From the NCBI GenBank assembly GCA_950295325.1, contig OX485806.1, forward strand, positions 53,191,169 to 53,255,168: a stretch of DNA of 64,000 nucleotides, written 5' to 3'. The stretch's first letter is position 1. Each line of letters begins with the position of its first letter. This DNA comes from Polytrichum commune (taxonomy: Eukaryota; Streptophyta; Polytrichopsida; Polytrichales; Polytrichaceae). Below, piece after piece: positions 56,322 through 64,000 of this stretch. The notes under the pieces are model-generated. The model was not told the DNA's origin and searched no databases. It saw nothing but the letters and a program-made list of their open reading frames with translations. A program made the translations under genes and the position numbers.

Positions 56322-57294
56322 TGTCGCGCACCTCTCCATGAGGAGTGCCTGAAACACCATGGGCACAAGGGGGACCCCGGAGTGACACCCGGGACTTGTG
56401 GCGCCGTTGGTGAGAGGGCCCAAGTGATCCTAGTGTGGGTGAGGGCCCCGGGCGTTGGGAACGCCTCCCACCCACGAAGACTAGGAGGCACAAGGGTAAG
56501 GCCATGAGTTATGCGTAGCTCATGGCGTGGTGATTCTAGAAAGCTCAAGAACACCTCAATCGGAGGTGTGAGCTAGGAGTTATGGCCATTTGAGTGGGGC
56601 GCTGTCCCGGGACAGCGCCCTGTTACAGCAGTGCCTGGGAGCGATTCCCGGGACTGCCAAGGTTCAAACAGGCATAACTTCCTAAATACTTGCCCGAATG
56701 GGGCAAGTGAGGAGTCCATCGGCATCTACGTGAAGCGTAGATGAAGATGGAGTGGTTGGTTGTTATGATCAGACATCATACAAGGAAGTTATGATGGTCT
56801 GAAGCTGCTGGGCGGTTCTAGGCCCAGCAGCTAAAGGAAAATGTCCACTTGGCCCCAACTCTTGGTAGAGAGACAAGAGGTTGGTTGACGGTGGGGTAGG
56901 GGCCCCGCGTGAAGTCCTAGAGGCTTATATGGGTGAGGTGGTGTGGCCTCACCCACCCGAGGCCGAACGGCAAGGCCTCCATGGGCTTTGGCCTATTGTG
57001 AGGCCATAGTTGCCTAGTATGGTTCGGGTTGTTGTAGTGTTGCTCCGGCAACGCGATGATCAACATGGGATTGGACTTCCATGGATGGAAGTCCACATCT
57101 AGGAATGGGCTACCGATTAAGGGGTGAGTCCCGAAAGCAAAGTAGGAGGGTTGGTTCCCTCCTATGAGCTATATGGTCCGGGGTAGGAGGAGCTAACCAT
57201 TAGCATGGCGGAATGCGAATGGTTAGCGCTCGTAACCTTTGCTAGAATTGAAAATTGGCAAGATTGTCAAGGGGGCTTAGCAAGGGTTGCGACA
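56322..57294 (+). mobile_element. Element D 5' LTR (973 bp), packed with inverted repeats
   Basis: TGTCGC...GCGACA ends. By eye it is identical to 62,576-63,548 over all 973 bp. It contains at least 14 inverted repeats, arms/spans: 56,451-56,465; 56,501-56,525; 56,551-56,569; 56,597-56,620 (24-bp perfect palindrome); 56,688-56,708; 56,723-56,743; 56,771-56,800; 56,804-56,831; 56,931-56,954; 56,959-56,979; 57,039-57,052; 57,073-57,094; 57,144-57,163; 57,193-57,226. The LTR must contain the element's promoter and RNA end signals; I cannot point to a TATA box with confidence (CTTATATGGG at 56,924 is a candidate). Confidence 0.96.
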
Positions 57295-57296
57295 TT

Positions 57297-57308
57297 TGGT
57301 ATCAGAGC
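57297..57308 (+). promoter_or_regulatory. Element D primer-binding site (initiator Met tRNA type)
   Basis: TGGTATCAGAGC lies 2 bp after the 5' LTR and is followed by AGGG. It is the sequence complementary to the 3' end of plant initiator methionine tRNA used by many plant LTR retrotransposons to prime first-strand synthesis. Confidence 0.93.
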
Positions 57309-57334
57309 AGGGTTCCAATATTTGAGCTAGCACT

Positions 57335-58100
57335 TTGAGGGAGACATGGCTATCAAACGTGAGGGTTATTATGGTTAGCCCGGGGTTTCCAAAAGGTTGT
57401 GAGGCTCAAATTAGAACAAAGATCATGTGTAAAGGGAATTTGACCATACCATTGGTTCTAATGACAATGGTGGGCATGATGGTGGATTCGGTAAGGAAAT
57501 TGGTGGAGTCCTTTGAAAGGGCTCCCGCACACCTCAAAAAAGCATTTGGGGCCTAGAATACCGAATGCACCCAAAACCTTGGAGGGCATTAATGTTGGAT
57601 TGAAATTCCAATTCGAAATGCTTGGAAGGTATTGATGTTGGAATGAATTTGGTGGAAATGAGGCGTGCGGGCCTCTTAAGGCGTATATGCGCGAATTTCA
57701 CACCCAAATGAATTGTGCATCTTAGATGAACGAGTTTTCTAAGAAGTACATCGTTTTAGGTGGGATTTCAAAAGCGGGTGGTGAATACCAAGTTCAAATT
57801 TCCAAAAGTTTATTGAGGTTGTGGCGGGGATCATCAAAATTGCAACGAGCATTAAGGCCGATGACCCCAATAAGAAATTTGGTGGTGCCTTACAACAATG
57901 GACGTTGAGGGGAGATAGGTACCACGCCAAATAATACTTATGCCGCGGACCGAATGTAAGACGATGGCATTGTGGCCAAGGCTAGTAGCCTTAAGCCGAG
58001 GCCAAGTCTTTTGTACTTTGAGGCTCAAATGAATGGGACAAATGTCTCATGGGTTGATAAAGAGGCTACCATTCCTTCTTGAGCCCAAAACTCGCAAGGG
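57335..58100 (+). pseudogene. Element D gag remnant, heavily degraded
   Basis: Short open pieces (57,335-57,556 and 57,726-57,908) lie between primer site and protease-like region, where gag belongs. I see charged segments such as SVRKLVESFERAPAHLKKAF but no zinc knuckle and no continuous gag domain. Calling it gag rests on position. Confidence 0.45.
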
Positions 58101-58600
58101 AGTTGGGGCTTGCCGATTGATAGAGCGGGCAAGCCCACCAAGGTGCGGTTTGGAAAGGGCGAACCGCATGAAACAAAGGAGGCCGCGATGCATGTAACTT
58201 TTCAATGTGGGACATTGGATTTTTGTCAAAATTTCACACCATGTGAAATAGATGAAATGCATGTCATTGTGAAGGCTGCCTTCTTTGGAACTCACATGAT
58301 AGATGTGAGGTGCAAGCCGGTGAGCTTGCGGTGCATTTGTGATGTCTTGATGGCAAAGAATTGCACTACAAATTGACAAGGACTCCTATGGTAGGAGGAA
58401 CCAACTCGAATTTGGTCTTAATGGACCAAATGAATAAACGGAAAAACATAATAATAATGGTCGTGGTTCAATTGGAGCAACTCCAAGGAACTCATGGGGA
58501 GGCTAGGAAAGATAGGCCTCCCCAAAACCACATTGGTGGGATGTTGGTGAGGTACAAGGATGTATTCACCAATGTGTTGTCCAAAATGTTACCGCCAACG
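58101..58600 (+). pseudogene. Element D protease/linker remnant and start of reverse transcriptase
   Basis: A piece with FQCGTLDFCQNFTPCEIDEM and VKAAFFGTHMIDVRCKPVSL resembles the protease-to-RT linker of Ty3 elements, followed by TRTPMVGGTNSNLV. The block RYKDVFTNVLSKMLPP at about 58,552-58,599 matches the start of Ty3 reverse transcriptase (the ...KDVF...LPP motif). Stops interrupt it. The sequence then enters a run of A and the polymerase core is absent. Confidence 0.6.
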
Positions 58601-58607
58601 AGTGGGG

Positions 58608-58631
58608 AAAAAAAAAAAAAAAAAAAAAAAA
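58608..58631. repeat. A(24) tract at the reverse-transcriptase deletion
   Basis: Twenty-four consecutive A residues directly where the frame should enter the reverse-transcriptase core. On the far side (LAQREIEFLRYVMTKE) the sequence resumes near the RT thumb. Confidence 0.95.
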
Positions 58632-58845
58632 CTTGCTCAACGAGAGATTGAGTTCTTGAGGTATGTGATGACAAAGGAAGTTGGTGGATGAACATGACAA
58701 ATGTCAAGGCAATCCAAGAGGAGAATTGGCCCTTGACTCAAGAGAAGGGCTAAGGTCATTTGTTGGCCTAGCCAACTGCTACCACCACTTCATTCGAGGT
58801 GTTTCTAAGGTTGCTAGGACCTTAGTCAACTTGTTGGAAAAATGG
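58632..58845 (+). pseudogene. Element D reverse-transcriptase thumb / connection remnant
   Basis: The block LRSFVGLANCYHHFIRGVSK (about 58,751-58,810) is the conserved Ty3 segment after the reverse-transcriptase fingers and palm. The palm with the YVDD box is not present anywhere between 58,600 and 58,750. Stops follow. Confidence 0.8.
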
Positions 58846-59985
58846 CTATCCCAAGAGTGGGATGAGCCTTGTCACCAAGCCTTTGGGGAGCTCAAGAGCA
58901 AGTTTCCTTCACAAGATGTGGTTAAGTTCCCGAGCTTTCACAAGCATTTTGAGATGCACATGGAGGCGAAGGACTTTACCATCGGCGGATGTTGGTCCAA
59001 GATGGATGACCATTGCTTATGGAAGCATTAAGCTCCATGGTTGTCGAACCTTGTACGGCTTGTGCAAGAAATGGTTATCCCAAGAGTGGGATGAACCTTG
59101 CCACCAAGCCTTTTGGGGAGCTTAAGACCAAGTTCTCTTCGCCACCCGTGCTCAAGTTCGTGGAGTTTGACAAACCTTTGAGGTGCATACGGGGGCAAGT
59201 GACTTTAGCATTGGCGGATGTTGGGGCAAAATGGATGCCCTTTGCATATAAGAGCATGAAGCTCGATGGTTGTCCGACCTTGTCCAACTTGTGCAAGAAA
59301 TGGCTATCCCAAGAGTGGGATGAGCCTTGTTACCAAGTCTTTGAGGAGCTTAAGAGCAAGCTCTCTTCGCCGCCCGTGCTCAAGTTTGCGAAATTTGACA
59401 AACCTTTTGAGATGCATACGGGGGCGAGTGACTTTACCATTGGCGGATGTTGATCCAAGATGGATGCCCATTGCATATGGGAGCATTAAGCTTAAAGGTT
59501 GTCAAACCTTGTGCGACTTGTGAAAGAAATGGCTATCTTAAGAGTGGGATGAGCCTTGCCCCCAAAGTCTTTGGGGAGCTTAATACAAAGTTGTCTTTGC
59601 CACCCGTGTTCAAGTTCGCGGAGCTTGACAAACCTTTTGAGGTGAATACGGGGTGGCGAGTGACTTTGCCATTGGCGGATGGTTAATGTAAGATGGATGG
59701 CCATTGCATATGAGAGCGTTAAGCTTGATGGTTATCCGACCTTATCCGACTTGTGAAAGAAATGGCTATCCTAAGAGTGGGATGAGCCTTGCCACCAAGT
59801 CTTTAGGGAGCTTGAGAGCAAGTGTTCTTAGACGCCCGTGCTCAAGTTCGCGGAGCTTGACAAACCTTTTGAGGTGCATACGGGGGTGATTAACTTTGCC
59901 AATGATGGATTGTTAATGTAAGATGGATGGCCTTTGCATATGGGGGCTTGAGGCTCGATGGTTGTCAAAGAAGACAACCAACTCA
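58841..59985 (+). repeat. Five tandem copies (229-bp period) of the RNase H start region in element D
   Basis: AATGGCTATCCCAAGAGTGG-type units start at 58,841, 59,070, 59,299, 59,528 and 59,761 (steps of 229, 229, 229 and 233). Each encodes a version of QEWDEPCHQAFGELKSK, FDKPFEMHTGASDFTIGGC and a frameshifted end. Because 229 is not a multiple of three, each copy shifts the reading frame. In intact Ty3 elements this segment (connection plus RNase H start) occurs once. Copies differ by scattered substitutions. Confidence 0.93.
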
Positions 59986-60290
59986 TGACAAAGAACTTCT
60001 TTGCCGTAGTGCATTGCTTGAAGATGTGGCGACATTATTTGGGGTCGCACAAAGCAAAGGTCTACATGAACAATGTGTCCTAAAAGTATTTTAACGTATA
60101 CAAGCGCAAGTGAGCGCCAAGTCATTGCGGTGGCATGATAGTTTGGCGCTTATGAAGGTGGATTTGATCCACAAACCGGACCGTGGAAATGTGGTGCCGG
60201 ATGCGCTAAGTAGACCGGATGAGTTCCAAGCAATGAGAACCATCCAAACCTTGTGGCTAATGTGTGCCGGCGAAGGAAACTTGTGATGCA
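59986..60290 (+). pseudogene. Element D RNase H C-terminal remnant
   Basis: Frames in this stretch give FFAVVHCLKMWRHYLGSHKA, then a damaged VYMNNV block and a region like the PGRANVVADALSRK end of Ty3 RNase H (around 60,170-60,215, where GGACCGTGGAAATGTGGTGC falls). Several stops occur. The order after the tandem array is as expected for pol. Confidence 0.65.
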
Positions 60291-60319
60291 AGATACGGGA
60301 GGGGTAAATTAACTACCCC

Positions 60320-61345
60320 GAGGCACAAAAGCTTTTAGGTGAGCTTCGCAAGAGCAAGGTGCTCAAAGAGGTTAAGTTGGTGGACGGATTGTTCAAGTGC
60401 AAGCAAAGTCGGGTGTATGTGCCTCAAGGCAAGTTGAGGCTATCGGTTTTGAAGGAAAAATGTGATAGTCCTATTGCCGGCCATAGAGGAGAAAGAAAAA
60501 ACCGCCATAGAATGGTGTCATGGAGGTACCATTGGCGGTGCATAAAGGAGGATATAACCCACTTTGTGAAGGCGTGAATAAAGTGCCAAGTGAACCGAGC
60601 CTCTTACCAAAAGCAAGGCGGTTTCTTGCAACCGTTGCTTATCCCGTCGGCGCCATGGCATACTATGTGCATGGACTTGATCACAAGTTTGCCGGAGTCA
60701 CATGGGTATGATGCCATCTTGTTGATGGTAGAGCGGTTTGCCAAGTTGGCACACATGGTGCCGATTGTGGGAACCGCCACCGCGTTGGAGACCGCATAGC
60801 CTTTTTTCAAAGGATGGTTGAGGCACCACGGGTTGCCAAGAGTGATTGTGTGGGATCAAGATCCAAAGTTCACAAGTGCATTTTCAATGCATTTCTCTAA
60901 GGAGGTCGGAATGAAACTAAGGTTTAGCACGGCCTTGCATTCCCAAATGAATGGGAAAGCGGAGCATGCGAATGGAGTCTTGAAGCAATACTTGAGGAAC
61001 TTGGTGGGGGCGGACCAAGGAGATTGGGCGGACTATGTGGGTCGAGCGGAGTGTAATTGCAATGTAGCCACGCACTTGGCCACCAAGGGGTGGTATTTCG
61101 TGGTGGCTTATGGAGTGGATGCGCTCCAACCTATTAACCTAGCTCTCGAGGGGGCACATTCAACACTAGAGTTCAACCAAGATGGTGAGGACTTGGCCAA
61201 GGATGGTAAACAAGTCTTGGAGATGACCAAGTTGTTGGTGGAGAAAGCCCGAAGGTGCTACGGAGTGCAAGTCAATGCCGGAAGACGCGAAGTGGAGAAT
61301 GAGGTGGGCCAAAAGGTGTTGTTGAATGTGAACAATGTCACTTAG
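60320..61345 (+). pseudogene. Element D integrase remnant
   Basis: Open pieces at 60,359-60,577 and 60,818-61,345, with another frame between. The zinc head begins IAGHRGERKNRHRMVSWRYH; the first Cys of the CxxC pair is lost at a stop. The core shows MDLITSLPE (first Asp, about 60,673), VIVWDQDPKFTSAF (second Asp, about 60,860) and ALHSQMNGKAEHANGVL (Glu, about 60,962), so all three catalytic acids remain though the frame is broken at 60,799 and elsewhere. Downstream, ADQGDWADYVGRAECNCN and the helical tail are typical of chromovirus integrases. Confidence 0.85.
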
Positions 61346-61740
61346 CCGGAAGGCCTCACTCCAAAGTTCATGTCCGAAATTGGAGCTCTGTTTTCCATTG
61401 TGGAACAAGTGTTCAAGGACATATATAAGTTGGAATTACCGCCGGAGATCAAAGTGCATCCGACATTTCATGTCTCATTACTAAAGCCATTTAAGGACGA
61501 CACCTTGTGGCCCGATCACAAGGAAGTGATTAGGCCACGTCCCGACCTTGTGGAGGTTATTTGGAATATGAGGTAAGAGGGCATCCTCAAGTGTAGGAAG
61601 CCCAAGTGAAAATGAAAGAAAAGGTACAAAGAAGTACTTGGTGAAATGGTAGAAAGAAATCGCTTAGGCGGCGGCAAGGGACATGGTGAACGCCAAGGAA
61701 TTGGTAAAGCACTTTGAAGAAACTAAGGCTAGACATTCCA
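61346..61740 (+). pseudogene. Element D integrase C-terminus and chromodomain remnant
   Basis: MSEIGALFSIVEQVFKDIYK and LELPPEIKVHPTFHVSLLKP (61,370-61,500) are the conserved chromovirus integrase end. After RPRPDLVE the frame slips: EGILKCRKPK is in another frame at about 61,577-61,606, and KKYLVKW then, after stops, AAARDMVNAKELVKHFEET at about 61,630-61,730. Together these match the chromodomain (E-x-I-L...KYLVKW...W/A...N) that in chromoviruses guides integration to modified histones. Frameshifts and stops make it non-functional. Confidence 0.8.
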
Positions 61741-62575
61741 ATAAAATGAAGCGTAGCCATTGATGAGGACATCAATCTCCTTTAGTGGAGGAGAGACGCT
61801 AGTAGCACACTTAGCTTCGAGGTTAATTGCTCCACAACATGAACTTGTTCTTTGGCTTGAGGAAATAAAGTCCAAACTTTAGTGGTGCAAAGAGAAAAGT
61901 ATGAGATGAGGTCCTAGTCTTGTACTTGTGCTTGGTTAATGGAAGAGGGGGAATAGATATGCCAAACTAGGTTGGGTAAGCCGAGTAATTGGGGGCCATG
62001 GCTTGGACGGGCCTTGGATAAAACCAAGAAACTTCTTAGTTGTGGGCTTGTCCGGGCGGGGGCAAGGTGATGGCGCGTGCTCATAAAAGTGCTACCCGCG
62101 AGCTAACGAGAGTTGGCGCATGGGAGTCATGAACCCATGTCTTGAAAGAGCAAAGTGGGAACCGAGTCGGGCGGGACTTGGCATCACCCCCGTGCGATCG
62201 AGGCGTGGCTTAACAATGGAAAGTCATCTCGGAGTTGCAACCGAGACAACTTAGTGGAAGCGTTGAGGTCTCGCCTAGATGTGTCACGTTAGGCTAGTGG
62301 AGCCTAACGGGGGAGGCCCCAAAGGAGGGGCAACCCATGTGAGTCCCGAAGTAGGTGGGTCTAGTATAGGTTAGGTCCTTGGAGGAGTTCCAAGGTCGCT
62401 AACGGACCACCTAGTAACGACACCTTTGGGACTATGCCAAATTTGAAGATGCATTGTGGGGGTCGCGCCCTAAGGTAAACACAATGCCGCACCATAGAGG
62501 ATGGCAACTTGAGAATTGGTGTGCCGACTACGAGTATAGTCGATGGGGGCATCGACTCCGTTTGGTGGGGGTGAG
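61741..62575 (+). other. Element D 3' untranslated region with purine-rich end
   Basis: No ORF of note. It is purine-rich in places and ends TTTGGTGGGGGTGAG directly before the 3' LTR at 62,576, a likely polypurine tract (interrupted by one T) for second-strand priming. Confidence 0.65.
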
Positions 62576-63548
62576 TGTCGCGCACCTCTCCATGAGGAGT
62601 GCCTGAAACACCATGGGCACAAGGGGGACCCCGGAGTGACACCCGGGACTTGTGGCGCCGTTGGTGAGAGGGCCCAAGTGATCCTAGTGTGGGTGAGGGC
62701 CCCGGGCGTTGGGAACGCCTCCCACCCACGAAGACTAGGAGGCACAAGGGTAAGGCCATGAGTTATGCGTAGCTCATGGCGTGGTGATTCTAGAAAGCTC
62801 AAGAACACCTCAATCGGAGGTGTGAGCTAGGAGTTATGGCCATTTGAGTGGGGCGCTGTCCCGGGACAGCGCCCTGTTACAGCAGTGCCTGGGAGCGATT
62901 CCCGGGACTGCCAAGGTTCAAACAGGCATAACTTCCTAAATACTTGCCCGAATGGGGCAAGTGAGGAGTCCATCGGCATCTACGTGAAGCGTAGATGAAG
63001 ATGGAGTGGTTGGTTGTTATGATCAGACATCATACAAGGAAGTTATGATGGTCTGAAGCTGCTGGGCGGTTCTAGGCCCAGCAGCTAAAGGAAAATGTCC
63101 ACTTGGCCCCAACTCTTGGTAGAGAGACAAGAGGTTGGTTGACGGTGGGGTAGGGGCCCCGCGTGAAGTCCTAGAGGCTTATATGGGTGAGGTGGTGTGG
63201 CCTCACCCACCCGAGGCCGAACGGCAAGGCCTCCATGGGCTTTGGCCTATTGTGAGGCCATAGTTGCCTAGTATGGTTCGGGTTGTTGTAGTGTTGCTCC
63301 GGCAACGCGATGATCAACATGGGATTGGACTTCCATGGATGGAAGTCCACATCTAGGAATGGGCTACCGATTAAGGGGTGAGTCCCGAAAGCAAAGTAGG
63401 AGGGTTGGTTCCCTCCTATGAGCTATATGGTCCGGGGTAGGAGGAGCTAACCATTAGCATGGCGGAATGCGAATGGTTAGCGCTCGTAACCTTTGCTAGA
63501 ATTGAAAATTGGCAAGATTGTCAAGGGGGCTTAGCAAGGGTTGCGACA
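62576..63548 (+). mobile_element. Element D 3' LTR (973 bp)
   Basis: Same length as the 5' LTR, and I found no difference on a line-by-line comparison. Ends TGTCGC...GCGACA. It is followed by TGGAG (63,549-63,553), completing the target duplication. Confidence 0.96.
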
Positions 63549-63553
63549 TGGAG
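63549..63553. other. Target-site duplication of element D, right copy (TGGAG)
   Basis: Perfect match to 56,317-56,321. Confidence 0.95.
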
Positions 63554-64000
63554 TCTCCCAATAGCTTCAAACCTCCATAATTTTGTCATTGAATCTTTGA
63601 TTCTATCAAGCGACTAGTCTCACGACATCTATTCTTTGCATCAATGCCAATAAACTCTTCACTTGCCCCATTCAAATAAAAATTAACAAATTATGGTTCT
63701 TTCAACATTAAGAATCTTGTGTGCCACTCCCATGTCATTGTTGTCCCACCACAATGCCCCTTCGAGTGCTAGGTTTTGTCCCTAGGTAGTGCCCCATTCA
63801 AATTGGCATATTTCCTAGCTCATACCTTTTATTGGGGAGTTTTTGAGCAATCTAGAATCTATCGCCTTATTCTACCCAATGTTTGTGGCCTTAACCTTGT
63901 GACTCCTAGTTTCCATCGGTGGAAGGCATTTTTAACGGCCGGGGCCTTCACCTATACTAGGATCACTTGGGCCCTCTCACCTATGGTGCCACAAGTCTCG

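Larger units (their letters stand above)
56322..63548 (+). mobile_element. Element D: recently inserted, coding-dead chromovirus (Ty3/gypsy)
   Basis: A 7,227-bp element with apparently identical 973-bp LTRs, a TGGAG duplication, a TGGTATCAGAGC primer site and a chromodomain relic after the integrase. Its interior has many stops and frameshifts, a missing reverse-transcriptase core with a 24-base A-run and a five-fold tandem repeat. Identical LTRs mean a recent insertion; the damage must have existed before, so this copy was probably made by proteins supplied by another element. It sits inside an old LTR of its own family. Confidence 0.94.
53937..64000 (-). mobile_element. Oldest LTR of the nest, minus strand, split into three pieces (runs off the window)
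   Basis: Pieces 53,937-54,278, about 56,164-56,321 and 63,549-64,000 follow each other along one minus-strand hairpin-family LTR. The first starts TGTCGTAGTACTTGCTAGC and ends near the GCCGTATTG/GGCC segment. The second resumes there and runs to the CCTTAGCC(AT)CGGGG segment. The third continues with CCAATAGCTTCAAACC and reaches the GGTGCCACAAGTC segment at the window end. It is interrupted by the LTR at 54,279-56,163 and by element D. High divergence marks it as the oldest layer. Confidence 0.8.

Noticed and set aside
57297..57312. tRNA gene fragment
   Set aside because: TGGTATCAGAGC is the retrotransposon primer-binding site; there is no cloverleaf around it.
62361..62808. Repeated antisense ORFs (start MALPLCLLVFVGGRRSQRPG) in several places, e.g. 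13.7, 40.1, 56.3 and 62.4 kb
   Set aside because: They recur because the LTR recurs. They read through hairpin-rich, GC-rich LTR sequence, change length between copies and show no domain.

Overview
The window is repeat-dominated plant nuclear DNA. I see no host gene I would defend, no rRNA or tRNA gene and no CRISPR array. Almost everything recognisable is LTR retrotransposon: Ty3/gypsy of three lineages and Ty1/copia relics, in AT-rich sequence with microsatellites. Element types, TGGTATCAGAGC-type and TGG-starting primer sites and multi-layer nesting point to a streptophyte with a large genome. A Ty3 element carrying a Dnmt3-like cytosine methyltransferase plus a PHD finger fits a non-flowering lineage (charophyte, bryophyte, fern or lycophyte) better than an angiosperm. 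That taxonomic guess is inference.

Layout. 1-3.74 kb: a CCGGA-rich, GC-richer retroelement-like unit with one 473-codon gag-like ORF (minus). 3.74-12.48 kb: AT-rich, with two decayed copia fragments and a possible 1.56-kb inverted-repeat element. 12.48-14.42 kb: an old LTR split by a younger LTR of the same family. 14.4-17.8 kb: unrecognised AT-rich DNA. 17.9-38.4 kb: element A (minus), a Ty3 element whose polyprotein reads gag - zinc knuckles - protease - DNA methyltransferase - reverse transcriptase/RNase H - integrase - PHD finger, bounded by 431-bp repeats. It is broken by stops and frameshifts and split inside the methyltransferase by element B (22,306-33,209, minus), a young Tat-like Ty3 element with 1,847-bp LTRs, a CTTGC target duplication and a 1,538-codon pol ORF. 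39.7-46.2 kb: element C (plus), a decayed relative of B, itself hit by a solo LTR (40,141-41,108). 46.2-53.9 kb: unrecognised, with two LTR-end-like sequences. 53.9-64.0 kb: a nest of one LTR family, ending in element D (56,322-63,548, plus), a chromovirus with two 973-bp LTRs that look identical and a TGGAG duplication but a ruined interior.

How the parts work together. Element A would have carried its own epigenetic writer (methyltransferase) and a chromatin reader (PHD) in one polyprotein; it is now dead. Element D's LTR family is notable for structure: a 973-bp LTR is almost filled by at least 14 inverted repeats able to fold into hairpins, and members of the family repeatedly sit inside each other. 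D moved recently although it cannot encode working proteins, so it was probably mobilised in trans.

Limits: all comparisons were made by eye. Family names rest on motifs remembered from known families, not on searches.
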